NCBI GenBank assembly: GCA_030762895.1
Contig: CM061070.1
Location: 34,933,652 to 34,997,651, forward strand
Source: Sophora flavescens
Lineage: Eukaryota > Streptophyta > Magnoliopsida > Fabales > Fabaceae
DNA: 64,000 bases
Direction of reading: 5' to 3'
The position numbers and the translations under genes are program-made. Below, in pieces: positions 34,978 to 47,006 of this stretch; within the stretch, counting starts at the first letter, position 1, and each line of letters begins with the position of its first letter. Under the pieces are notes generated by a model. That model did no database searches. It worked only from the letters and a program-made list of their open reading frames with translations, and had not been told where the DNA came from.

Positions 34978-35460
34978 CCTTGGTAGCCTAGTGGCCAAGG
35001 GGGACCTTGATGCATGATGGTCAATGTGGTAATCTCTAGTGATTAATGGCTAGAGTGTTAATTAATGATGATATGGTACCTTGTTAGCCTAGTGGCCAAG
35101 GGGGCCTTGATGCTTGATGGTCTAGGTGGTAATCTCTAGTGCAGAACGACTAGAGTGTTTAACAAATGAATACGAAACAATGCGATAATCCTCGATAGCC
35201 TAGTGGTCGAGGTGTTGATGGTGATAAAACTTGGGTAGCCTAATGGCCCAAGCAGAGGTGGTGGTTGTATTTTGTGTTGTGTTGAGCATGCATTCATGCA
35301 TCGAAGATGTTAGTGGGGGATGATCAATATAGGGAAGGTCACCCGAGAGTATAGCGATCTGGCCGTCCGCAGTGATTCATCCGAGAGTAAGGTGAATCGT
35401 GCGCCCCCGCGATGGCGCATCCGAGAGTAAGGTGCGTCGACTATCCAAGGGATCCACCCA
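34978..35460 (+). repeat. Imperfect tandem repeats inside the chromovirus 5' LTR
   Basis: The block TAGCCTAGTGGCCAAGGGGG...GGTAATCTCTAGTG occurs at 34984 and again at 35087, about 103 bp apart, with shorter versions near 35195 and 35234. CCGAGAGTA.GGTG-type units follow at 35340-35430. The 3' LTR keeps about one copy. Confidence 0.7.
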
Positions 35461-36050
35461 GGGTAAGGTGAACTGCCCCGGCGTTGGTGCTTATAGACCA
35501 ATGTGGATATGTAACTCCGAATTTGACTTCCTAAGGTAGAATGGATCCAAGTGCATAATGGAGTAGTCAAGCAGAACTGCATTGCATAGCATACACGTTG
35601 TATGATGATGATTGTTATGTCATATTGATGTTGTTATAACATGCTTGATTGATGTATGCTCGTCTTGCTAACTGCTTCCTTGCCATTATATTCATATTCA
35701 TGTTTCTTACTCCCCATCGCTATGTTTTGTTTTGGCATGTAACTTTTTACAGAGGACAGCGAGCAGTCAGTTGAGGAGTGACTCTGAGGAGCCAATACTC
35801 GTAGTTAGGATTTCCAGTTTTATGTTGATTAGTTAGTTTGTTTCAGTTGTATCCGAGGATGTTTTACGGATTGGTTATACCAGCTCTGTAAGTGACATCA
35901 GTGGTTGGGTTTGGTTTTATGTTAGCTTTTCTTTCGAGCCTTATGTTTTTCCGCGTTGTTACAATGTGGTACCTTTTACCTTGGTTTGATTGCACAATTT
36001 TATTTTACATCTTTAAATTAAATGCTTCTCTATTTATGTGAGGTATAGGG

Positions 36051-36912
36051 TCTTGACAAGTTCCAGCAGAACAATCTGCCGTCCTTTAAGGGAGCTTATG
36101 ATCCTGAGGGTCCCCTGTTGTGGATGAGGGAGATTGAGAAGATCTTCCGAGCTATGGGATGCAACGACTAGTAGAAGGTCATATTTGGGACTTTCCAGCT
36201 GACGGAGGAGGCTGAGCACTAGTGGCAGAACTGTCACCAGTGCATGCAAGTCGAGGGTACTGTGGTTACATGGAAGGTCTTCAAGGACATATTTCTAAAG
36301 AAGTACTTTCTAACCGACATCCGCGACAGGAAAGCGATGAAGTTGTTGGCGCTGAAGTAGGGTAACATGTCAGTGGGGGAGTATGCGGCTAAGTTCGAGG
36401 AGATCGCTCGTTACTACACTTTGTATCAGTATGTGACAGACGATTGCTCCAAGTGCGTGAAGTTTGAGGATGGTCTGTGCCCAGAGATTAAGCAGGCTAT
36501 CAGCAATCAGGAGATCAGGGTCTTCCCAGTCTTAGTGAACAAGTGTAGGGTCTCTGAAAATGCCTACAAGTTTGGAGGGTTAGCCTCCAAGGGATCAGAT
36601 AGTCAGAGCAACAAGAAGAGTGATCAAGGGAACAAGTGGAAACCGCGTCTCGCTCCAGCTGTCAAGGACTTATAGCGGGATGGAAAGAAGTCTCAGTTTA
36701 CTTCAGAGAGGTTTAGGAGATGGGATTATTCCGATTCTAGACCTCTTTAGTGCGGAAAGTGTGGACAAAATCACTTTACTACTCAGGGCAAGGAGACGGA
36801 CATCATCTGCTTTAAGTGTGGCAAGCATGGCCACATCAGGAAGAACTGTGAAGGAGGAAAGTCAGAGCCACATAGTGCTAACAGAGCTAGAAGCCTCATG
36901 CCAACCGACTGA
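36051..36912 (+). pseudogene. Chromovirus gag with zinc knuckle
   Basis: One frame runs from FQQNNLPSFKGAYDPEGP through WMREIEKIFRAMGCND, VIFGTFQLTEEAEH, MSVGEYAAKFEEIARYY and the zinc knuckle CFKCGKHGHIRKNC (36809-36850). Stops at 36169-36174 (TAG TAG), 36220, 36358, 36673, 36748 and 36910 break it. Several sit where Gln (CAG) or Trp (TGG) is expected, as from C-to-T or G-to-A change. The N-terminus is missing because the LTR and gag are fused. A frameshift near 36910 separates it from protease. Confidence 0.88.
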
Positions 36913-39900
36913 AGACCACGGGGAGAGTCTTTACTCTCAGTGGAGCCGAGGCCTCCGGATCTGAAGATTTGATCCAATGTATGTGCCTCCTTAACGGAAT
37001 TCAATTAGCTGTATTGTTTGATTCGGGTGCAACTCACTCGTTCGTATCACATGAATGTGTTAAGTGTCTTAAATTGCATGTGACACTTCTTGAGTGTGAT
37101 TTGATTATTTCCACACCCATGAATAAACATGTTCTTATGGCTCATGCATGCAAGAATATTTCTATTACCATAGATGGCAGAGACTTTATTGTTGATCTTG
37201 TATGCTTACCCTTAAAGGACCTTAATGTTATTCTTGGCATGGACTTGTTATCTTCCAACCACGTCCTTTTAAATTTTTCTGATAAAACCATAGTTTTTGG
37301 AACTCCTGTGGAGTCTAAGGATCCTAGATTTCTCTCAGCCAACCAAGTTAAGGCTTCGATGAAAGAAGAAGCCCAAGTGTACATGATTCTATCTTCCTTG
37401 GAAGTAGAGAGCCCTCCTGATGTTGAAAACGTGCCTGTTGTGCGAGAATTTCCTGAAGTGTTCCCGGGGGATGTGTACGAACTACCCCCAGAAAAGGTTG
37501 TAGAGTTTACCATAGACTTAGTGCCTGGAACTGGGCCTATATCCATAGCACCCTATAGAGTGTATCCTATAGAGCTGGCTGAGTTGAAGAAACAAATAGA
37601 AGACCTGATGCAGAAGCAGTTCATCAGACCTAGCGTTAAAAATAGGTATCCCTTCCCTAGGATTGATGATCTTATGGACCAGCTGATAGGAGCTTGTGTC
37701 TTCTCGAAGATAGATTTGAGGTCAGGATACCATCAGATTCGGGTTAAGTCTGAGGACATCCTGAAGACAACGTTTTGGACGCGTTATTGTCACTATGAGT
37801 ATTTAGTTATGCCCTTTGGTGTGACTAATGCTACTCCTGTGTTCTTGGATTACATGAACAAGACCTTTCACCCTTACTTGGATAAGTTTGTGGTTGTTTT
37901 CATAGACAACATCTTAGTGTACTCTAAGACCAAGGAGGAACATAAGGAGCACTTGAGGGTTGTCTTGCAGACCCTTAAGGAAAAGCAGTTATATGCTAAG
38001 TTGTCTAAGTGCGAGTTTTGGTTAGAGGAGGTGAGTTTCTTAGGTCACGTTATCTCTGAAGGTGGGATAGTCGTGGATCCGGCTAAGGTAAAGACGGTGC
38101 TCCAGTGGGAAACGCCAAAGTCAGTGACCGAGGTTAGAAGTTTCTTGGGTTTAGCAGGGTACTATAAGAGGTTTATAGAAGGCTTCTCTAAGTTAGCTTT
38201 ACCCTTGACCCGTCTCACCAAGAAGGGACAGTTGTTTGTGTGGGACTCTAAGTGCGAGGAAATTTTCCAAACCTTGATGGATAGGTTGGCATCAACACCA
38301 GTTTTGGTTTTACCCGATCCTAGCTAGTAGACATTTTGTAGTGTACTGTGATGCAACGAAGCAAGGTTTGGGTGGAGTGTTGATGCAAGTTGGTAAGGTA
38401 GTGGCTTATGCTTTTAGGCATTTGAAGACCCACGAAAAGAACTACCCTACCCACCGCCTAGAGTTAGGAAATGTGGTGTTTGCCTTAAAGATTTGGAGGC
38501 ATTACCTTTATAGATCTAAGTTTGACATTTTTAGTGATCACAAGAGTTTGAAATATCTGTTTCATCAGAAAGAGCTCAATATGAGGCAACGTGGGTGGAT
38601 GGAGTTTCTCAAGGATTACGAGTTTGATCTAACCTACCACCCAAGAAAGGCCAATGTAGTGGCCGATTCCTTAAGTAGGAAAACCTTGCACGTCTCCGCT
38701 TTGATGGTTAAGGATATGGATCTGGTCGAGGAGTTTAGAGACCTGAGTTTAGCTTGAGAAGTTACCCCTAAGAGCATTAGGCTTGGAACCTTGAAGGTTA
38801 CCAACAGTTTGGTGGATCATATCAGAGAAGGCCAAAAGATAGATAAGTACCTCTTAGACCAGAGAAAGCTCCTTTCTTAAGGTAGAGACCTTAGTTTTAA
38901 GGAAGGTAGTGATCGAGTTTTGAGGTTTAAGGATAGAGTCTGTATACAAAATGTCCCGGAGCTTACAAAGCTGATCCTTGAAGAAGGACATAGGAGTGGA
39001 CTGAGTGTGCACCCAGGTGCCACTAAGATGTATCAGGATTTAAATCGAATGTTTTGGTGGCCTAGGATGAAAAAGGATGTAGCTGAGTTTGTGTATGCTT
39101 GTTTAGTGTGCCAAAAGGCTAAGATAGAACACCAGAAGCTATCATGAAAGTTGCAACCTTTAAATATCCTAGAATGGAAATGGGATAGTATTTCCAAGGA
39201 TTTTGTGTCTAGACTCCCAAAGACTCCAGCTGGTTATGAAGCGATCTGGGTGGTTGTGGATAGATTGACTAAGTCTGTCCATTTCATCCCTATGAACATG
39301 GAATACCCTTTGGAAAAGCTGGCCGGGTTGTACATCAAAGAGATAGTTAAGTTACATGGTGTACCTTCTATCATAGTATCAGATAGAGACCCGAGGTTGG
39401 CATCTAGGTTATGGAATAGTTTTTAAGAGGCTTTAGGAACAAAGATTCGGCTAAGTTCAGCTTATCACCCGCAGACTGATGGTCTGTCTGAGCGAACCAT
39501 CCAGTCCTTAGAGGACTTGTTGAGAGCATGTGTGCTAGAACAGTCAGGTAGTTGGGACAAGGTTTTACTCCTGATAGAGTTCACCTACAAAAATAGCTTC
39601 CATTCCAGTATTGAGATGGCACCTTATGGAGCTCTTTGTAGGAGGAGATGTAGGACACCTTTATGCTGGAATGAACCTGGTGATAGTGTGGTGTTAGGAC
39701 CCGAGGTAGTGAAAGAAACCACAGAAAAGGTGAGGATGATTCAAGAAAAGATGAAAGCGGCACAGAGTAGGCAGAAAAGCTACAATGACAAAAGGAGGAA
39801 GGCGCTCAAATTCCAGGAAGGCGATCATGTATTCTTGAGAGTTACTCCAATAACTGGGGTTGGTAGAGTGATGAAAGCGAAGAAACTTACTCCCAAATTC

Positions 39901-39945
39901 ATCAGTCCTTACCAAATTCTTAAAAGAGACGGTGAAGTTGGTTAC
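36913..39945 (+). pseudogene. Chromovirus protease, RT, RNase H and integrase, up to the Athila insertion
   Basis: The protease has VLFDSGATHSFVSHECV (37014-37064). RT shows VFSKIDLRSGYHQIRVK and YLVMPFGVTNATPVF. The catalytic box reads VVFIDNILVYSK, so the second Asp is Asn, consistent with a G-to-A change. About 30 residues normally between IRPSV and NRYPFPRIDDL are absent (near 37636). A frameshift at about 38325 precedes RNase H (YCDATKQGLGGVLMQ, FSDHKSLKYLFHQKELNMRQ). The integrase shows SVHPGATKMYQDL, CLVCQKAKIEHQ, IIVSDRDPRL and TDGLSERTIQSLEDLL. Stops lie at 38755, 38878, 39145 and 39424. The frame stops at GEVGY, where GTTAC is duplicated by the insert. Confidence 0.92.
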
Positions 39946-41271
39946 TGATAAGCCTCTGGCTCATCTAGTTTTATAGCTAGTATGACCAGGGTTTTGTACA
40001 AATTATATCGTATTTTCACCCAAATTAGATTAGATTGTCCTCAAGCAAGGTTTTGAGTCCCTAGAGTAGTTTTAAGTTAATTTGGCTAGTTTTGAGTCAA
40101 AATAATACACTTATGGTTATTTCCTTATTTTCAGGTTAAGTAGAAGCTGAGAAAATAAAGAGCAGGGGATTCGCCCCGCGAAAGACACGCTCGCCACGCG
40201 ACCCCGAAGCCTGACTGTTCCAAGAAATTGCTAAGTCTCTGGTTCGCCTCGCGAAGAAGGTCTCGCCCCGCGAGTCTTGCAAACCTGAAAAAGTCAGAGA
40301 CGATCACGGCTTGGCCGTGTTGAAGGTCATGGCCGTGGTAGTTTTGAAGTTGAAGAGTCTCGCCTCGCGAGCATCCATTCGCCTCGCGAGTCTGGAAGTC
40401 AGAGAGCATCACGGTTGGCCCCTGAAGGCCATAACGGGCATAAGGAGAAAACTCTTCAGATCCTCGCCTCGCGAACAACAATTCGCCTCGCGAGAATGCC
40501 AAAGGTTGCTGACTGTTCATGAAATTCGCCTCGCGAATGTGTGCTCGCCTCGCGAGCTAGCTAATTTCAGAATTTGTATAAAAGGCTGTTCTGAACAATT
40601 TGTAAAAACTTTTTGCTTCTCCAATTTTAGTTTTACGTTTTTCTCTGTGTAATTTCGTTTGTTATGGAGAACTAAGTTCTAGGATTAGTCTACTGTTTGA
40701 GGATCCTATATACTTGAGGTTTTGTAAATCCCTATTTTAATTGCTTTTCCCTTTTCAATACCATACTATGCAATTCTGTTTGTTATTTCAGGAGTGTGTA
40801 GTATTGTATTGATTTGTTTCAGTGATGTCATTTTCCTATACTTAATCGCGTTTGTTATTTCGCGTGTTCATTCATGTTCGTTTGTTCATGAGAGCTTAAT
40901 CCCGTTTGTTATTTCGGGAATAGGAATTTGCATCCATAGTAGCAATTACGTTGTTAGTTGTTACTGTAACTGAAAGGGGATTAGAATCTGCTTAGGGCTT
41001 GGGATTACATTAACCAAGGATAGTTGGGAATTCTTGACAGTGGATTAATCGTTGTTTGATAATTGATAATCTCTTTTCAACTGCCATGTTTTTAATTGCT
41101 CTGTTTTGCTTGTTTCTTATTTGCACTCCAATCCAAACCCCCCCCAAAACTGATTTTTGTGAAAGGTAATATTCTCAGAGTCCTTGAGAGACGACATCCG
41201 AGTTGTCGCACTAAACTACAGTTCTAAACCCGCTCGTCCTTTTTGGCGCGTGCTTGACAGCAATGTGACCA
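39946..41271 (+). repeat. Athila gag-pro element LTR D
   Basis: 1326 bp, nearly identical to 45442-46768 and 50945-52272. It carries the palindrome array, TATA box and a stepped series of GTTTGTTATTTCG repeats (40845-40920). Confidence 0.93.
40165..40584 (+). promoter_or_regulatory. U3 palindrome array and TATA box, LTR D
   Basis: Ten TCGCCnCGCGA-type units and CACGGCTTGGCCGTG-like palindromes lie between 40165 and 40560. TATAAAAG follows at 40577-40584. The same arrangement is at 45661-46080 (LTR E) and 51164-51583 (LTR F). The promoter role is inferred from position. Confidence 0.6.
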
Positions 41272-41276
41272 AAAAT

Positions 41277-41293
41277 TGGCGCTGTTTTGGGGA
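41277..41293 (+). other. Altered primer-binding site, first unit
   Basis: TGGCGCTGTTTTGGGGA resembles the Athila site but differs at several bases and is one base short. It may be mutated, or misread around the CCG/CAG positions. Confidence 0.6.
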
Positions 41294-41506
41294 CTCTGAG
41301 TTGTTATTTTTCGCAACTTGTTTTATTTTATTTTTCTTTTCTTTCTTTTATTTTCTGTTCTGTTTTGAATTGGTCTGGCTACTAGGTCTCATTGCCCTGA
41401 ACTGTGTGATTTTGACCCGGAAATTGAAAGAACACTGCACACACTCCGTAGGGAATTTCGGGCTAGCACTAGTAGTGATTCCAATTTTAAAACTGCTTTT
41501 GAAAAC

Positions 41507-43963
41507 ATGGGAGACCAAAGGACTTTGAGGCAGCTTGCTGCCCCTGATGTGAATTACAATGGTTTGTGCATTGCTTATCCTGGTGCTGACACTCCTTTTG
41601 AGTTAAAATATGGGCTAATCCATTTGTTGCCAAGATTTAATGGTCTTGCAGGTGAAGATCCACACAAGCACCTCAAGGAATTCCAAGTCGTCTGCTCCAC
41701 AACTTTGAGGCCAGAAGGAGTAACTGAGGATCATATCAAGTTGAAGGCTTTTCCATTCTCACTCCAGGGAGCTGCAAAAGATTGGCTATTATACCTTGCG
41801 CCGAATTCCATTACCACATGGAACGACTTGAAGAAGCTCTTCCTAGAGAAATATTTTCCTGCCTCCAGAGCCGCTGCAATTAGGAAAGAAATCTGTGGAA
41901 TAAGGCAAGGAAATGAGTCGCTAGCCGAGTATTGGGAGAGGTTCAAGCAGTTGACATCTAGTTGCCCCCAGCATCAAATTTCTGAACAGCTCCTCATCCA
42001 ATATTTTTATGAAGGATTGCAGCCGATGGATAGGAATATTTTGGATGCTGCTAGTGGGGGAGCATTGGTTGACAAGACTCCATCTGCTGCCAAGCAACTC
42101 ATTGAGAACATGTCATTAAATTCCCAGCAATTCACTACCAGAAGAAATTCTGTTGAGACTAGAGGTGTACATGAGGTCCGCACTTCCTCTTCCAGCCATG
42201 ACCGTGATGATAGAATTGACAGGCTCACTTCCTTGGTAGAGAAATTGGCAATGGATAGGGTTCAGCCTGCGGTGTTGTGTGGCATGTGCAGTTCTCCTGA
42301 GCACCCATATGAAGCATGCCCCATTTTGCAAGGAGGATCAATTACTGAATCACCTCAAGCCTTTGCAGTCCATCCGTATAATCAGGGCAATAACCAGAAC
42401 AGATACAGCATTCCAGATCTTTCAACAAATAGGTACCATCCCAGCTGGAGTAATCATCCTAATCTGCGGTATGGGAACTCATCCCGACAACCGATGGCAC
42501 CTCAGGATCCTCCAGTGACCACTTCTGCACCGTCCGGACCTTCAGTTGATGATATGTGCAAGCAAATAACTTCACAATTGAATGCACAAATGACTACACT
42601 TTTCCAGCAGCAAATGGGACAGTTCCAGGCACAGTTCCAGGCCTCACAGGCACAATTTCAGCAGAGAACGGATGCGAGTATTCAAGCATTGCATACACAG
42701 ATTGGACAGATGGCCATAGACATAAATAACATAAAGCAAGGTCAAAGAACAACCCAGCTGCCAGCACAGCCAGTGATAAATCCTAATGCCTCCAACCCTA
42801 ATGTGAGTGCCATATCTCTGAGATCTGGAAAGGTTGTTGAGGCCACTTCTGGAAAGGATGAAGAAACTATGAAGGCTACTCCTGAGCCTACTATTGAGGT
42901 TACTCCTGAACCTGTGGTTGAAGTTGAAACTGAGAGAGTGTATAGACCACCCATTCCATTCCCACACAGAATTCAGAAAAAATTGAAGATTGGTGGTGAA
43001 AATAAGGAGAAGGAGATTTTTGATGTTTTAAGAAAGGTGGGTGTTAATATCCCTCTGTTGGATGTGATCAAGCAAGTGCCCAGATATGCCAAATTTCTGA
43101 AGGACCTATGCACCAACAAGAGGAAGATGAAGACTAATGAGAGGGTTGACTTGGGAAGAAATGTCTCAGCGCTTATCCAGTCTAAGCCAGAAAGAGTTGT
43201 TGCTTTCACCCCTACTCAGTCACTGCCACAAAAGTGCAAGGATCCAGGCACCTTCACTATCCCATGCACTATTGGGGACAAGAAGTTTGAAAACTGCATG
43301 TTGGACTTGGGAGCATCTATCAATGTCATGCCTACCTCCATCTTTAACAAACTTGATCTTGGTCCTTTGAAGTATACAGGTATCACCATTCAGTTGGCCA
43401 ACAGAACCAGTGCCCGCCCCATGGGAATGGTGGAAGATGTGCTAGTGCAAGTTGACGATCTGATCTTCCCAGCTGATTTCTACATCTTGGACATGGCAGG
43501 CGAGACACATTCCAGTAAATCACCAATCATCCTAGGCCGACCATTCATGAAGACAGCTAAGACTAACATTGATGTGGATGATGGGACCATGTCTATGAAG
43601 TTTGGGGATATAGTTGCAAAGTTTAACATATTTGATGCCATGAAACATCCAGTGGAAGAGCACTCTGTATTCCACATAGAGCTGATCTCCCGAGACTATT
43701 GAGGACACCCATGAGAACTTGTTTTCTAATTTTCCACTTAATTACATTTGTGATGATATTTTTTCTTGTCTTGATTGTACTAACGCTAACCATCGTGTGG
43801 TTTGTGCTGAGATTATTGCATGTTTAGCAGGTGATAAAATTGTCAGTGCAGTGGATGAGAACCATGAAGAGGATGAAGCAGCACCGGAGGCCCTCTCTAC
43901 CTCTTTGGCCTTAGACTGCAAGGAATGGGATCCGGTGACAGCTCCCGCTTACATCGCACTTGA
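41507..43963 (+). pseudogene. Athila gag-protease gene, first unit (near-intact)
   Basis: ATG at 41507 (MGDQRTLRQLAAPDVNY) opens 731 codons to 43702; the frame is also open upstream (CDFDPEIERTLHTLRR). The Retrotrans_gag part has PHKHLKEFQVVCS, AFPFSLQGAAKDWLLYL and GIRQGNESLAEYWERFKQL. CGMCSSPEHPYEACP is a knuckle-like CX2CX6HX3C. A Gln-rich helical part follows (about residues 350-410). The protease shows CMLDLGASINVMP and IILGRPFMKTAKTNIDVDDG. A one-base frame change at about 43690 (GATCTCCCGAGAC against GATCTCTGAGAC in the second unit) ends the frame early. The tail with CTNANHRVVCAEI and DCKEWDP continues in another frame to the TGA at 43961-43963. The shift sits on a CTG and may be a sequence error. 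Confidence 0.88.
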
Positions 43964-45441
43964 TCGGGAGTACTCTTTTTCCTTTCCCTCACTATGATCT
44001 TATAGTTACGTTGTTCATTGGGGACAATGCATGTTTTAAGTGTGGGGGAGGGAACTAGTTGTAGTTTTTCTTTTCTTTGAATAAAGTTTTCTTTTCTTGG
44101 AATAAAGCTCCTGAATAATCTGAGAAGCTCAGGAGCATTTGTGTGTTAAGTTTTTAGTTGGCAAGTTTGTTAGATTTTGATTGATGTTGCACAGATTGCT
44201 TGCATGATTGATATGTGATGATTCCCCCCTAGGCTGAAAATTTTTTTTTGTTTTTTTGAAAATATGATCCCCATGTGATTGAAAACTGAACTTTGGGATT
44301 TTGTTATGATGGCATAATGAATGATAAGTTTGGGGTGATAGGGAGCACACACTAGGGATAGAATCTCTTTCAAACAATTTGCATGAATGTCCAGGTGAGG
44401 TTTTGAGCCTCCAACATGTTTTAAACTGTGTGAAAATCGCTTTCAAGCTGCACTTCCCTGGATTTGATTGAATCTCTTTTTGGTTTGCATGATTATATGT
44501 GTGTAGCAAATGATTTAAGCAGTTTCTTTGTAAATAGCTACTTGGCCTGAATAAACCAATTCCTAATGCATGTTCCCTAGTTAGCCCTTTTGAGCCTATT
44601 AGCTTGTTAGTTCTTGATAACCTAATGTTATAAGCCCAAAAATCTGGAAAACCATGTTAGCCCGATCTTAGGATTAGGAGAGCATGTAATCTTAGAATGG
44701 GTGCAAGAAACTAAGTTTGGGGTGGCTGCAAGGTGTAATATGTTGTTGGGATTGAGAAATAAAAAAATATATAGGAAAAAAATTGGAGCCAAAGGCTTTT
44801 TAAAAAAAAATAATAAAAAAATCAAAAAAAAAAAAAAAAAAAAGTTGTAGCCACCCAGAAGTGTAAAGAAAAAAATAAAGAAAGGAACTTGAGTGAATTT
44901 CAAAGTGTAAATTTAGTTCATGCTCTCTTAGTTCCTAGGGTCTTCAGCTTAGTTCCTTTTGTATATCCTACCCTTAGCCAGGCCCCCTTACAACCCATAA
45001 AAGACCTTTTGATGTTGCTTGCATGTTTTCTGTGGGAGCCATTTTGAGATGAAAAGCAAATTTTTGGGAAGTGTTCTTGAAAAGTGAAACCGAGTGCAAG
45101 TTGTTAGCCCGACATAAACCGAGTGGATCGAGTGAACAAATAATGCCCTTGTGAGGAAGGCAGTTGTTTGGATTTGGTGATCTCCCTCTTGTGTGTGACT
45201 TAGATTCCCTTCTTAGATTTCTGATTGTTTTCATGATGAAATTCTCAAATGTTTGGAATAAATGAATGTGGGGATTGCTTTGTTTGAAAAGGGGGAAAAC
45301 AATGAAGAAAAATGTTTTGATGAAGTTGCTTGAATTTGTGCAATGTTGATTGGATCTTTTAAGCTTGCCAGGTCTTGAGTCTTTCTGATTTTTGAGTCTT
45401 AGTTTGCTTGGGGACAAGCAAAGTTTAAGTTTGGGGTATTT
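43964..45441 (+). other. 3' untranslated region, first gag-pro unit
   Basis: No gene seen. It has GTGTGGGGGAGGGAAC (44040-44055), A-rich tracts (44755-44845) and AAGTTTGGGGTATTT before LTR E. It matches 49467-50944 closely. Confidence 0.8.
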
Positions 45442-46768
45442 TGATAAGCCTCTGGCTCATCTAGTTTTATAGCTAGTATGACCAGGGTTTTGTACAAATT
45501 ATATCGTATTTTCACCCAAATTAGATTAGATTGTCCTCAAGCAAGGTTTTGAGTCCCTAGAGTAGTTTTAAGTTAATTTGGCTAGTTTTGAGTCAAAATA
45601 ATACACTTATGGTTATTTCCTTATTTTCAGGTTAAGTAGAAGCTGAGAAAATAAAGAGCAGGGGATTCGCCCCGCGAAAGACACGCTCGCCACGCGACCC
45701 CGAAGCCTGACTGTTCCAAGAAATTGCTAAGTCTCTGGTTCGCCTCGCGAAGAAGGTCTCGCCCCGCGAGTCTTGCAAACCTGAAAAAGTCAGAGACGAT
45801 CACGGCTTGGCCGTGTTGAAGGTCATGGCCGTGGTAGTTTTGAAGTTGAAGAGTCTCGCCTCGCGAGCATCCATTCGCCTCGCGAGTCTGGAAGTCAGAG
45901 AGCATCACGGTTGGCCCCTGAAGGCCATAACGGGCATAAGGAGAAAACTCTTCAGATCCTCGCCTCGCGAACAACAATTCGCCTCGCGAGAATGCCAAAG
46001 GTTGCTGACTGTTCATGAAATTCGCCTCGCGAATGTGTGCTCGCCTCGCGAGCTAGCTAATTTCAGAATTTGTATAAAAGGCTCATTTCGAACAATTTGT
46101 AAAAACTTTTTGCTTCTCCAATTTTAGTTTTACGTTTTTCTCTGTGTAATTTCGTTTGTTATGGAGAACTAAGTTCTAGGATTTGTCTACTGTTTGAGGA
46201 TCCTATATACTTGAGGTTTTGTAAATCCCTATTTTAATTGCTTTTCCCTTTTCAATACCATACTATGCAATTCTGTTTGTTATTTCAGGAGTGTGTAGTA
46301 TTGTATTGATTTGTTTCAGTGATGTCATTTTCCTATACTTAATCGCGTTTGTTATTTCGCGTGTTCATTCATGTTCGTTTGTTCATGAGAGCTTAATCCC
46401 GTTTGTTATTTCGGGAATAGGAATTTGCATCCATAGTAGCAATTACGTTGTTAGTTATTTATCAGAATCGAAAGGGGATTAGAATCTGCTTAGGGCTTGG
46501 GATTACATTAACCAAGGATAGTTGGGAATTCTTGACAGTGGATTAATCGTTGTTTGATAATTGATAATCTCTTTTCAACTGCCATGTTTTTAATTGCTCT
46601 GTTTTGCTTGTTTCTTATTTGCACTCCAATCCAAACCCCCCCCAAAACTGATTTTTGTGAAAGGTAATATTCTCAGAGTCCTTGAGAGACGACATCCGAG
46701 TTGTCGCACTAAACTACATTTCTAAACCCGCTCGTCCTTTTTGGCGCGTGCGCGACAAATAGCGACCA
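45442..46768 (+). repeat. Athila gag-pro element LTR E (shared middle LTR)
   Basis: 1327 bp. It is preceded by the TTTGGGGTATTT tract and followed by a primer-binding site, so it ends one unit and begins the next. It has no target duplication of its own. Confidence 0.93.
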
Positions 46769-46773
46769 AAAAT

Positions 46774-46791
46774 TGGCGCCATTGCAGGGGA
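46774..46791 (+). other. Primer-binding site, second unit
   Basis: TGGCGCCATTGCAGGGGA, two mismatches from the Athila consensus, lies five bases after LTR E. Confidence 0.8.
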
Positions 46792-47006
46792 CTACGAGTT
46801 GTTATTTTTCGCAACTTGTTTTATTTTATTTTTCTTTTCTTTCTTTTATTTTATTTTCTGCTTGTTTTGAATTGGTCGGCTACTAGGTCTCATTGCCCTG
46901 AACTGTGTGATTTTGACCGGAAATTGAAAGAACACTGCACACACTCCGTAGGGAATTTCGGGCTAGCACTAGTAGTGATTCCAATTTTAAAACTGCTTTT
47001 GAAAAC

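Larger units (their letters stand above)
33603..36050 (+). repeat. Chromovirus 5' LTR
   Basis: About 2.45 kb; it matches 52615-54806. It has a block near 34985-35440 that is mostly missing from the 3' LTR, and the 3' LTR has a palindrome-rich stretch (53880-53960) lacking here. The right end is truncated at about 36050, running directly into gag without a primer-binding site. Confidence 0.8.

Noticed and set aside
35310..35582. 90-codon minus-strand frame in the chromovirus LTR
   Set aside because: It lies over LTR tandem repeats and is not preserved in the other LTR.
40131..40520. A 129-codon minus-strand open frame in LTR D, repeated in LTRs E and F (45627-46016, 51130-51519), with SRGE/FARR repeats
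   Set aside because: It lies over the TCGCCnCGCGA palindrome array, whose repetition makes open frames on both strands. It has no domain and is explained by base composition.
42644..42967. Minus-strand open frames across the gag-pro genes (also 43480-43677, 48126-48470, 48983-49495)
   Set aside because: They are antisense to well-supported gag-protease coding sequence and show no protein family features.
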